16,505 bases of DNA, taken from positions 1-16,505 of the forward strand of contig JBGPOS010000075.1 in assembly GCA_041488155.1 (NCBI GenBank). The letters are read 5' to 3'. The stretch is from JBGPOS01 sp041488155 (GTDB lineage: Bacteria > Chloroflexota > Dehalococcoidia > Tepidiformales > Tepidiformaceae). The notes below the pieces were generated by a model, which ran no database searches, had not been told where the DNA came from, and saw only the letters and a program-made list of their open reading frames with translations. Position numbers and translations under genes: made by a program. The number at the start of each line of letters is the position of its first letter. The stretch's first letter is position 1. Shown piece after piece: positions 1-7,439 of this stretch.

Positions 1-3000
1 CACCACTCCCACCCCGGCACAGTCGAGGGCGCGGCGCGCCGAGGCGAAAGCGAGCATGAAGCCCGTCGCCCATGGACTTGACTTCGAAGCCGCCGTGGGC
101 CTTGAGATGCTTGCGGATGAGGCTGTTGTGGGCGCGCAGCACTTCCATCCACTTCGCGTCGCCGAGCTGTTCGTTGAGCGGCGTCGAGCCTTCGATGTCG
201 GAGAACAGGAGCGTCACCGTGCCGTCCGGGGCGGCCTGGCGGCGGAGGTCGGGGTGCTCGGCCTGGACGGCCGTGGCGACGCGGTCGATGGAAGTGGAGA
301 CGTCGGCCGAGGCGATGCCCTGCAGCTCCATCTTCAGCCGCATCGCCTTCTCCACCGACGGCGCCATCTTCATCTCGCGGAACTCGGCGAGGGCGAAGTC
401 GAGGTGTTCGAGGGCCTCAGTTCGCTCGCCGGGGTAGTGCTCGAGGAGCAGCTCGGCAAGCTGGAAGCGAGTGAGAGCGATCTCCGGACGGAAACCAATC
501 TTCGCGCAGACTTCGAGCGCCTGCTGGTAGTAGCCCCGCGCCTTCTCCGACTCGCCGAGCAAGGCCGCGGCGCCGCCAAGCAGGCGGGCCGGACAGATGT
601 CCCCGTTATCGGCGGTGCTCAGAGGGGCGGCCAGTTCGAGTCGCCTGGCGAGGATACCCGCCGCGTCGCGGTCCTCCAGGATGATGCTCGCCTCGAGCAG
701 CCCCGCAACGGGAATCAGCATCAGCCGTTCATCGTCGTCCGGTCCGATGCGCCACTCCGACATCGTGCGTGCGAGGAGTTCCCTCGCCTCAGCCCTTCGG
801 CCGGAATGGACGAGGGCAACGACCCTTACTGCCTGAGGCCATATCACGGTCGACTCCGCCCCAAGGCCCGCGAGCGCTCGTGCCCGCTCCAGCGACGAGA
901 CCTCATCCACCTCACCGAGGAGGACGAAGGTCCGCACGAGGGTGCTCTTGAGCAATTCGCCCAACGCCCCGGAGCCGAACTGCTCTCCGAGAGAAGGCAA
1001 GGCGCGAGCGCTGGCGGCCGTCTCCTCGACGCGTCCGTCCAGCAATGCAAGGCGCAAGGGAAGCGTCCGCGTGTTGAGAAGAAGTTGGGCGTCGCGGGTC
1101 CGCTCCGCAAGGTCCGTGGCACGGCGGGAGCATTCCTCGGCCCTGGCGCGGTGGCCCCAATTGAGGAAGACCTGGCCTATCCTTCCCAGCAGTTGGCCAA
1201 GAATCTGCGACGAGACACCAGCCGCGGGCCGGTCGATGAACTCTTCGGCCAGCTTCAGACGGCTGACCTGCCGTAGTGGTGGCCAGGGTGGGCCGATGAG
1301 CATGTAAGCCGCGTGGAACAAAGCCGGGTTGTCATCGAGCGAGCGGGCAAGCTCCAGAGCCCGCTGCGCGACTGCCCATGCCTCGTCCAACCGCTCGGTC
1401 TGCTGCACGACGGCGCTGAGGGCGATGTCAGCGTAGACGCGGTGGACACTTGTCGCGACGGCAACACGGTCGGCCCGCTTGGCCCAGCGTTGATAGGCGC
1501 TGCCCTGATACACGATGGCGCCCGCGTAGCGGAACAGGCCTGCCAGGCCGATCTGGCACGCGCGCGACGCCCTCTCGCTGTCCTGAAGGCCTTCGGCCAG
1601 GGCAAACGCTTCCTCGGCTATCTCTTCGGCCGCTCGCAGAGGTTCGCCGCCCGGCATGAGGGCCTCGCCCAGTGCCGATAGCAAATCGCAACGCCGCCCT
1701 CGGTCGTCGGGATCGAGCACCTCCTGCACTCCGAGTGCCTTCTCTAGAAGCCGTGCGGCCTCGCCGTAGTCGAACACCGAGACGGCGCGCTGTGCCGCTC
1801 GCCGGGCATAGTCGACTGCTTTCGTGAGGTCGGCGGGGTCGGTGGAGTAGGAGAAGTGCTCGGCCAATTCGGCGGCGTGCTCGTCGAGGCGGCGCGCGTA
1901 CTGAGATTCGAGCGCGCGGGCCACGTCCTGGTGGAGGCGGAGCCGGCGGGGGGCAATCATCTCCTCGTAGAGGGTCTGGCGGAAGAAGGCGTGGGCGAAG
2001 CGGTAGTGCACCGCCCCCGAGGCGGTCTGCTCCTGCAGCACCCCGACCCGCATCGCCTCTTCGATCGCGGCAAGCACCGACTCCTCGGGCAGGCTGGCTA
2101 CCGTGCGCAGGATATCGAAAGAGAAGTCGCGGCCGATGACCGCCGCCACCGCAAGGACACGGTTGCACTCGGCGCTTAGCCGAGAGATGCGCTTGCCGAT
2201 GACGTCGCGCAGGCCCTCCGGGATCTGCATCGCGAGAGGGGTGTCGCCTTTGCCCCGGAGGCGGCCGCTCTCGTCGCGGGTGAGGATCCCCTCCTCAACG
2301 AGGTAGCGCATCACCTCCTGGACGAAGAGCGGGTGGCCTTCGGTCTGGCGGTGGACCTGCTCGGCCAGTTGCCAGGGCACCTCGCGGTTGGCGATGTTGG
2401 CCATCATCTTCTGGACGTCTTCGGGGTTGAGGCCGCGCAGGCGCACCGTGGAGAACGAGCCGGCCCGCCGCAGGTCGGCCAATGCCCCCGAGAGCGGGTG
2501 CGAGCGGTCGACCTCGACGTCGCGGTAGGTGCCGACGACGAGCAGGCGGGCTCCCTGGAGGTTGCGGGCCAGGTGGGTGAGGAGGTCGAGGGTGCCCCGG
2601 TCGGACCAGTGGAGGTCTTCGAGGAGGAGCATGAGGGGCTGGACGTTGGCGGCGTTGCGGAGGAAGCCGGTGACCGCCTGGAGGAGCCGCCAGCGGTCGT
2701 CCTCGGCGTCGCCGCTGGCCGAGACATCGACTTCGACCCGGTCGCGCACCTCGGAGACGATGCGGGCGACGTAGCCGGCGTTCGTGCCCAACTCGCTCTT
2801 GAGTGCCTCGGGGTCGCGGCTGAGGACGTAGGAGCGCATCGCCTCGACGAACGGAAGGTAGGGCAACGAGAGGGAGCCCTCTTCGTAGCAGTTGCCGCGG
2901 AGGGTGCGTCCGCCGCGCATGGCGACGTAGGTCGCGAGCTGGTCGCAGACCGAGGTCTTCCCGATGCCCGGCTCGCCCACGACCATCAGCAGCGCCCCCT

Positions 3001-4198
3001 CGCCGGAGAGGGCGTTGTCGAGAGCGGAGTGGAGCTGCTTGAGCTCCTGCTCGCGGCCGACGAAGGTCTGGCGGTAGACGGGGTCGGCGCTGAGAGTTAC
3101 GGCCGACGACTGGGGACCGAGCGACGCGGAGGCCGGCGAGAGGTCGATGCTGGTGAGGGCCTTCGCGACCTCTGTGGCTGAGGCAGGCCGACCGGCGGGG
3201 TCCTTCTCCAACAGTCGTAGGATCAGGGACTCCAGGGGCTTCGGCAGGTCGGGGCGGTGCCACGAAGGCGCCACCGGCGGCGTGTTCAGGTGCTGGGTGA
3301 CGAGGGCGACGGAGTCTTCGCCGACAAAAGGCGGCCGGCCGGTCGCCATCTCGTAGAGGATGCAGCCGAGGGAGTAGAGGTCGCTCCTGGGGTCTGGTGT
3401 CTGGCCGAGGGCCTGCTCCGGGGCCATGTAGCTGACGGTGCCGAGCATCATCCCCTCGGCCGTGAGGCGGGAACGGTCGAGGCTCACAGCGAGGCCGAAG
3501 TCGCCGACGCTGGCGTCGCCATCCTCGGTCAGCCAGACGTTGCCGGGCTTGAGGTCACGGTGGACGATGTCGCGGCGGTGGGCCTGCTCAAGTCCCTGGC
3601 AGACCTGCCCGGCGAGGCGGAGCACCTGTTCGAGGGGCAGCCTGCGGTCGGGAGCAGCGGCGATGAGGTCTTCGATCGAGCCGCCGGCCATGTACTGGGA
3701 GACGATGAAAGGCTGGCCGCCGTCGTCGCCAACGTCGTAGACGGTGACAACGTGGGGGTGGTCGCCGAGGCGGGCCATCGCCTGTGCCTCGCGCTGCACG
3801 CGTGCCAGCCCGCCGAAGTCGAGGCCTTCGGTCTTGATGACGGCGATCGCCACATCGCGATCGAGGCGGGTGTCGTGGGCAAGGTACACGCGCTTCCGCC
3901 CTCCCTCGCCGAGGAAGCTATTGACGACGTAGCGCCCGGAGACGAAGGAGGCGGGGAGGGCTGGCGAAAGGGCGACGGGGCGAGTGGGCGACGGGGCGAC
4001 CGGCGGTCGCGGACTGTCGGAATCTTCAAGCATCTTGTCCGCGGCCTGGAGGAGCGCGGCCGCGTCTTCGTTGCCTTCGTCGAGCGACAGGGTTTCGAGA
4101 GCGAGGTCGCGGACTTCGGGCCAGTTGCGCTTGTCGGCGGCAGCTTCGGCCTGGTCAAGAAGTCGGTCGATGCGGCGCTGAATTCGCTCGGTGACCAC
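1..4198 (-). CDS. Ser/Thr protein kinase - AAA ATPase - TPR - class III adenylate cyclase, partial at left edge
   Basis: Large multidomain signalling protein, about 1,379 in-frame residues before an apparent frameshift. Residues 1-60 form a short helical segment, followed by a Pro-rich linker (62-84). The kinase domain spans about 88-350: a variant glycine loop LGEGGRKRV, K122, HRDLK at 213-217 and DFG at 233-235, so the catalytic residues are intact. An ATPase module starts at FVGRE (about 379), with Walker A GEPGIGKT (K414) and Walker B LLLED (E527/D528). A winged-helix and TPR-like helical region follows to about 1290. A class III cyclase domain follows: FSDIEGST carries metal ligand D1334, then K1374, a position matching ATP-selecting lysines, and second ligand D1378. 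GTG 4198 is the only plausible start, because an in-frame TGA lies at 4208-4210. There is no Shine-Dalgarno; a TATGAT lies 8 nt upstream. Likely a cytoplasmic sensor making cAMP; its signal is unknown. The domain order is clear, the physiological role is not. Confidence 0.9.
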   Translation of the reverse strand, partial: MVTERIQRRIDRLLDQAEAAADKRNWPEVRDLALETLSLDEGNEDAAALLQAADKMLEDSDSPRPPVAPSPTRPVALSPALPASFVSGRYVVNSFLGEGGRKRVYLAHDTRLDRDVAIAVIKTEGLDFGGLARVQREAQAMARLGDHPHVVTVYDVGDDGGQPFIVSQYMAGGSIEDLIAAAPDRRLPLEQVLRLAGQVCQGLEQAHRRDIVHRDLKPGNVWLTEDGDASVGDFGLAVSLDRSRLTAEGMMLGTVSYMAPEQALGQTPDPRSDLYSLGCILYEMATGRPPFVGEDSVALVTQHLNTPPVAPSWHRPDLPKPLESLILRLLEKDPAGRPASATEVAKALTSIDLSPASASLGPQSSAVTLSADPVYRQTFVGREQELKQLHSALDNALSGEGALLMVVGEPGIGKTSVCDQLATYVAMRGGRTLRGNCYEEGSLSLPYLPFVEAMRSYVLSRDPEALKSELGTNAGYVARIVSEVRDRVEVDVSASGDAEDDRWRLLQAVTGFLRNAANVQPLMLLLEDLHWSDRGTLDLLTHLARNLQGARLLVVGTYRDVEVDRSHPLSGALADLRRAGSFSTVRLRGLNPEDVQKMMANIANREVPWQLAEQVHRQTEGHPLFVQEVMRYLVEEGILTRDESGRLRGKGDTPLAMQIPEGLRDVIGKRISRLSAECNRVLAVAAVIGRDFSFDILRTVASLPEESVLAAIEEAMRVGVLQEQTASGAVHYRFAHAFFRQTLYEEMIAPRRLRLHQDVARALESQYARRLDEHAAELAEHFSYSTDPADLTKAVDYARRAAQRAVSVFDYGEAARLLEKALGVQEVLDPDDRGRRCDLLSALGEALMPGGEPLRAAEEIAEEAFALAEGLQDSERASRACQIGLAGLFRYAGAIVYQGSAYQRWAKRADRVAVATSVHRVYADIALSAVVQQTERLDEAWAVAQRALELARSLDDNPALFHAAYMLIGPPWPPLRQVSRLKLAEEFIDRPAAGVSSQILGQLLGRIGQVFLNWGHRARAEECSRRATDLAERTRDAQLLLNTRTLPLRLALLDGRVEETAASARALPSLGEQFGSGALGELLKSTLVRTFVLLGEVDEVSSLERARALAGLGAESTVIWPQAVRVVALVHSGRRAEARELLARTMSEWRIGPDDDERLMLIPVAGLLEASIILEDRDAAGILARRLELAAPLSTADNGDICPARLLGGAAALLGESEKARGYYQQALEVCAKIGFRPEIALTRFQLAELLLEHYPGERTEALEHLDFALAEFREMKMAPSVEKAMRLKMELQGIASADVSTSIDRVATAVQAEHPDLRRQAAPDGTVTLLFSDIEGSTPLNEQLGDAKWMEVLRAHNSLIRKHLKAHGGFEVKSMGDGLHARFRLGAPRPRLCRGGSG
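62..64 (-). other. Apparent +1 frameshift in the cyclase active site
   Basis: On the minus strand the cyclase motif reads KSMGDG in the long frame and then continues as LHARFRLG. Removing one C from the run at 62-64 (plus strand) restores the family motif MGDGFMLAFASARRALDCA. No stop codon occurs in either frame before the edge of the window. The simplest explanations are a sequencing or assembly error close to a contig end, or a real inactivating indel. Confidence 0.7.
3970..4001 (-). repeat. Four tandem 8-bp repeats in the kinase linker
   Basis: Four contiguous copies of GGGCGANN on the plus strand (GGGCGACG, GGGCGAGT, GGGCGACG, GGGCGACC). They lie inside the kinase gene and encode the Pro-rich linker PPVAPSPTRPVALSP between the N-terminal helices and the kinase domain. 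The period of 8 is not a multiple of 3, so gain or loss of a single unit would shift the frame upstream of all catalytic domains. Confidence 0.8.
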
Positions 4199-4397
4199 AG
4201 CGGCGAATCATACCGGACTTCACCAAAGGCGCGCCGGGCTGGAGGTTCGGCCTGCCCACGCTCAACACCATCCGCCAATTGTGGAGGTGATGGCGCCGAA
4301 ATTGAAGCCCCCGGCGCCCGGCCGAAGACCGCTCCACCCGGTTCAGGAGGACGACGCCCCCGGCCCGGATGGTCTGGAGAACGCAACGAAAGACGCT
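4199..4397. other. Intergenic region upstream of the kinase gene
   Basis: 199 bp without a convincing gene, between the stop of the duplicated protein gene (4398) and the kinase start. It contains the TATGAT above. I see no strong stem followed by a U-tract, so no intrinsic terminator. Open frames crossing it have arginine- and proline-rich compositions typical of GC-rich non-coding frames. Confidence 0.6.
4207..4212 (-). promoter_or_regulatory. Candidate -10 element for a leaderless kinase transcript
   Basis: TATGAT on the minus strand, followed by 8 nt and then the GTG start of the kinase gene. Transcription from this hexamer would begin at or within a base or two of the start codon. No -35 consensus and no Shine-Dalgarno are seen. 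The same arrangement recurs at 11401-11406 and approximately at 7393-7398. Confidence 0.5.
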
Positions 4398-5018
4398 CTA
4401 GCGCGGCTGGAAGGGGATCAAAACCTCGAGGATCGATGACGAGGTCCCCGTGGTCACGGCCGAAATCTTCGCAACGTAGGTCTCGAACGACTTGTCGGCC
4501 TGGTTGCGGGCGCGGAACTTCTCGATGCCGCTGAGCGAATCGAAGATGAGCGCGAGAACGAACGGGGCCGGCCCCTGGCTCGTCACCGCGACCGACACAG
4601 CCGCGGGGGTGCCTTCGCTGTTGCGCATGCGCGCGCGCTCGGTCACCAGCTCCCGGACGGCTGCCGCCTTGCCCATCTGGGGGGTGATCTCGAGGCGTTG
4701 GATGTAGCGTGGAGTGAATCCCGCCTGCGTGGCGGGCAGCAAGATCTCGTACAGTTCGGGCCGAACCGCATGCCTCATCAGCGAGGGCGTTGCTGCAAGG
4801 GGTGCGCCAGCGATCCGGTCGCGAAATACCTGGAGGGCCGCCAGGTCTTCGAATGACATGTTCGCTCGAAAGGCCGGCGCTTCGCCGCCGTAGACAACCG
4901 TGGTCAGAGAGGCGCGGACTCCCTCACTCTGGCGCTGGCGGACTCGCTCCTCGAGTATCGGCCGGAGCTCGGGACCCTTGCCGATTGCCGGGAAATAGGT
5001 GATCTGATGACTGTACAT
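4398..5018 (-). CDS. Internally duplicated alpha/beta (dimeric barrel-like) protein of unknown function
   Basis: 206 aa, cytoplasmic, no signal peptide or membrane segment. The protein is two copies of one roughly 100-residue unit. Copy 1 (about 2-96) and copy 2 (about 104-203) each have a beta strand, then GK plus a helix rich in R and E (LEERVRQRQSEG versus VTERARMRNSEG), a strand pair, a helix (FEDLAALQVFRDR versus LSGIEKFRAR) and a final strand (LYEILLP versus ILEVLIP). The pattern fits a ferredoxin-like dimeric alpha/beta barrel fold, as in NIPSNAP- or ABM-type proteins, with the two halves making an intramolecular pair. No catalytic residues can be named. ATG 5018 is supported by AGAGGAA ending 4 nt upstream. 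It lies 90 bp after the amidohydrolase gene and may be its accessory protein. The duplication is clear; the fold is inference. Confidence 0.8.
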   Translation of the reverse strand: MYSHQITYFPAIGKGPELRPILEERVRQRQSEGVRASLTTVVYGGEAPAFRANMSFEDLAALQVFRDRIAGAPLAATPSLMRHAVRPELYEILLPATQAGFTPRYIQRLEITPQMGKAAAVRELVTERARMRNSEGTPAAVSVAVTSQGPAPFVLALIFDSLSGIEKFRARNQADKSFETYVAKISAVTTGTSSSILEVLIPFQPR

Positions 5019-5108
5019 TTGGTTCCTCTATTCTCGTTGGTCGGCCGAATCTACACTTGTTCTCGGGCGGGGCATACAGACTGACGCGGTGCCGTCTGGG
5101 CGCCCTCG

Positions 5109-6263
5109 TCAGGAGGGAACGGACGCGCCCACCGCCTGCAGGATCTTCTCCGGGTTGAGCCCGTACAGCTTGAGCACGTTGCTCCAGGTCATCTGCCTGA
5201 CCTCGTCCTCAGGCACGCCCTTCATGATGCGGCCCAGCACCTCCATCGAGTGGGGCCAGATCGAGTCGTGGTGGGGGTAGTCGTTGCCCCAGAGGAGGCG
5301 GTCCACACCTATCAGGTCGCGAGTGCGTACGCCCACCTCGTCGTCTTCGAAGGTGGCGAAGAACTGCCGCCGAAAGTACTCACTCGGCTTGAGGGTCAGG
5401 CCGGGGGCCGCGGCTTGCGGACTGCGGTAGGCGGCATGATCCAGGCGCGTCAGCCAGTGAGCGAGCCAGCCCGTCTCCCATTCGGCACACACCCACTGGA
5501 GGCCGGGATGCCGCTCGGCGACACCGGATGTGATGAGGGTCTCGACCGTCCAGGCGATTGAGGCGTGCGAGAGGGCATAGCTGGAGATGGCGTTGAAGTG
5601 CGGAGGCAGGCCCATGTCCCAGGTGTTGCCGCAGAAGATGTGCATGGTCAGCGGCAGGCCCGTCTCTTCAGCGGCCGCCCAGAACGGCTCGTAAGAAGGA
5701 TCGCTGTACGGGCGCGACGGCGGGGCCGTGCAGGGGATCGCGACGCCTCGCACGCCTTTCTTGGCGACGCGGTGGAGCTCGGTGATAGCGGCATCGACAT
5801 CAGGGAGTGGCAGGCAGCCGACTCCGATGAGCCGCTCCGGGGAGTGGCTGCAGTAGTCGACGATCCAGTCGTTGTGGCGTTGGAAGACCGCCTGGACCAC
5901 CTCGGGGTCGTCGATGGAGTAGGTGAGCATGTTCAGGCTCGGGTACATCACCTCGCCAACGATGCCGTCCTGGTCCTGCTCCTTGAGGCGGGCAACCGGG
6001 TCGCGCACTCCGGGATTCATCCCGTCCCAGCCGCGCGCGATGCGGACGTGGGTCTCGGGGTCGTCGAGGCGGTGGCCCGCGATGCCGAACCGGCCGACTG
6101 GGACAGGCCGGTTCTGCTTCGGCCAGTAGAGGAAGGTTCCCTGGCGCCCGTTTATCTCGTTCACGATGCGCGGGGCCCGCTCACCAAAGCGTTCGAGCCC
6201 TTCGAACACTTCAGGAGCCTCGACGACGTGCGAATCGCAAGAGTAGTAGCGTGCCTGGGCCAT
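5109..6263 (-). CDS. Amidohydrolase-2 family metal-dependent hydrolase/decarboxylase
   Basis: 384 aa, the usual length for the amidohydrolase-2 (ACMSD-related) TIM-barrel family, which catalyses hydrolysis or non-oxidative decarboxylation. Near the N-terminus it has D10-S-H12-V-V-E15, a variant of the usual DxHxH metal site in which the second His is replaced. H208 (TMHIF), H252 (ERHPGL), E261 and D328 (WGNDYPH) match later metal or catalytic positions. The final WGNDYPHHDSIWP motif is characteristic of the family. ATG 6263 is preceded by AAGGAG with 7-nt spacing. It starts 38 bp after the IDH-like gene, probably in the same operon. It could be a hydrolase or a decarboxylase; the substrate is not predictable here. 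Confidence 0.9.
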   Translation of the reverse strand: MAQARYYSCDSHVVEAPEVFEGLERFGERAPRIVNEINGRQGTFLYWPKQNRPVPVGRFGIAGHRLDDPETHVRIARGWDGMNPGVRDPVARLKEQDQDGIVGEVMYPSLNMLTYSIDDPEVVQAVFQRHNDWIVDYCSHSPERLIGVGCLPLPDVDAAITELHRVAKKGVRGVAIPCTAPPSRPYSDPSYEPFWAAAEETGLPLTMHIFCGNTWDMGLPPHFNAISSYALSHASIAWTVETLITSGVAERHPGLQWVCAEWETGWLAHWLTRLDHAAYRSPQAAAPGLTLKPSEYFRRQFFATFEDDEVGVRTRDLIGVDRLLWGNDYPHHDSIWPHSMEVLGRIMKGVPEDEVRQMTWSNVLKLYGLNPEKILQAVGASVPS

Positions 6264-6301
6264 TGTTCTTCTCCTTCAGGAATAGGCGACGGTGGCTTGT
6301 G

Positions 6302-7381
6302 TCACATGACGTCGCGGACCCTCGCAACGAAGGCCTCGGTGGAGGCACTGCCGCCCTGATCGACCGGGAGGATCCGGCCTTCGGCGTAGACCGACTCAAT
6401 CGCGGCTTCGATTCGGCCGGCGGCCTCCGTGAAGCCGAGGTAGTCGAGCATCATGGCAGCCGAGAGGATCGAGGCTGTGGGATTGATGATTCCCCGGCCG
6501 GCGATGTCGGGAGCGGTGCCGTGGACGGGCTCGAAGTAGGCCCACTCAGCGCCGTAGCAGCCGCTCGGGGCGAGCCCGAGTCCGCCGATGGTGCCCGCGC
6601 CCTCGTCGGACAGGATGTCGCCGAAGAGGTTGGGCATGACAACGACGTCGAGGTCGTGGGGGTTGGCCACCAGCCGGCGGGCGAAGTCATCGACGATGTA
6701 CTCCTCGTAGACCAGGTCGGGGTAGCCCGCGACCACTTCGGCCACGAGCCTTCGGAAGAGCTCGTCGGTACGCCGGAGCATGTTGTACTTGGCCGAGCAG
6801 GTGACTTTGCCCTGGTGGCCGGCTGCCTTGCGGTTGAGGGCCAGCTGGCAGGAGAACTCGGCCACACGCCGGGTGTTCTCCTCGGTGATGACCTTGACCG
6901 CGTAGGCGCCGTGCTTGCCTTCAAGCGTTTCCCCTGGGCGAATACGGGAGTTGACGTTGATCCCGGCGGCGAGCAGGTCCTGGATGTCGCCATCGATTCC
7001 GTAATAGAGGTCTTCGATGTTCTCGCGGACGATGACGTAATCGATGCCCTCGGGGTGCTTGAGGGGTGAGCAGTAGCCGGGCCGCCAACGGATCGGGCGG
7101 ACGTTTGCGAAGGTCTGCTTGCCCCAGCGCAAATAACCGATTCCGGCCGTCTTGCCGCTGGTGGCGCCGAAGAAGACGGCTTCGCTGGAGTCGGCCGCTT
7201 CCCTGACCAGATCCTCCGCTTCGGCCCGCGACATGGTCCGCGCCATCTCGTTGCCATCAGGGAGCACGCGCCATTCGATCGGCAGTTCAAGCGAGCGAAG
7301 GAGTCCGAGAGTGGGGTGGATCGCTTCAGGGGCGGCGTCGTCGCCGGGGATGACGGCGACCTTCTTGAGGGTGGTGTCCAT
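6302..7381 (-). CDS. Isocitrate/isopropylmalate/tartrate dehydrogenase-family enzyme
   Basis: 359 aa, full length for this NAD(P)-dependent beta-decarboxylating dehydrogenase family, which oxidises 2-hydroxy acids carrying a second carboxylate. Family motifs seen: VREN (118-121) with DLYYG (Y127), K198 in AKYN, metal-binding D231/D232 in VDDFA, D255 and D259 in FGDILSDE, and the cofactor segment EPVHGTAPDIAG (284-295). The N-terminal motif, normally GDGIGPE, reads GDDAAPE at 13-19. I chose ATG 7381 over an in-frame TTG at 7393 because the TTG overlaps a TATGAT that looks like a -10 element. No Shine-Dalgarno is visible. It follows the PTE gene by 58 bp. The exact substrate (isocitrate, isopropylmalate, tartrate or another) cannot be assigned. 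Confidence 0.9.
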   Translation of the reverse strand: MDTTLKKVAVIPGDDAAPEAIHPTLGLLRSLELPIEWRVLPDGNEMARTMSRAEAEDLVREAADSSEAVFFGATSGKTAGIGYLRWGKQTFANVRPIRWRPGYCSPLKHPEGIDYVIVRENIEDLYYGIDGDIQDLLAAGINVNSRIRPGETLEGKHGAYAVKVITEENTRRVAEFSCQLALNRKAAGHQGKVTCSAKYNMLRRTDELFRRLVAEVVAGYPDLVYEEYIVDDFARRLVANPHDLDVVVMPNLFGDILSDEGAGTIGGLGLAPSGCYGAEWAYFEPVHGTAPDIAGRGIINPTASILSAAMMLDYLGFTEAAGRIEAAIESVYAEGRILPVDQGGSASTEAFVARVRDVM

Positions 7382-7392
7382 GCCGGTGGGCA

Positions 7393-7398
7393 ATCATA
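7393..7398 (-). promoter_or_regulatory. Candidate -10 element upstream of the IDH-like gene
   Basis: TATGAT on the minus strand, 11 nt before ATG 7381. It would give a leader of only a few nucleotides. No convincing -35. The short gap to the PTE gene (7382-7439) has no Shine-Dalgarno, which fits an internal near-leaderless promoter better than simple read-through translation. Confidence 0.4.
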
Positions 7399-7439
7399 CG
7401 CTTCGCAATCGGGCGAGCGGGCAGGGACTCAGGAGGGGG

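Noticed and set aside
3529..4386. Minus-strand open frame of 285 codons overlapping the kinase gene
   Set aside because: Ser/Pro/Arg-rich out-of-frame translation; the kinase frame in the same place carries intact HRDLK and DFG motifs.
4199..4397. Small gene or terminator in the gap before the kinase gene
   Set aside because: No start with a ribosome site, no family-like frame, and only weak short stems without a U-tract.
7382..7393. Upstream TTG start for the IDH-like gene at 7393
   Set aside because: It overlaps the predicted -10 hexamer and has no Shine-Dalgarno; ATG 7381 matches the usual family N-terminus.
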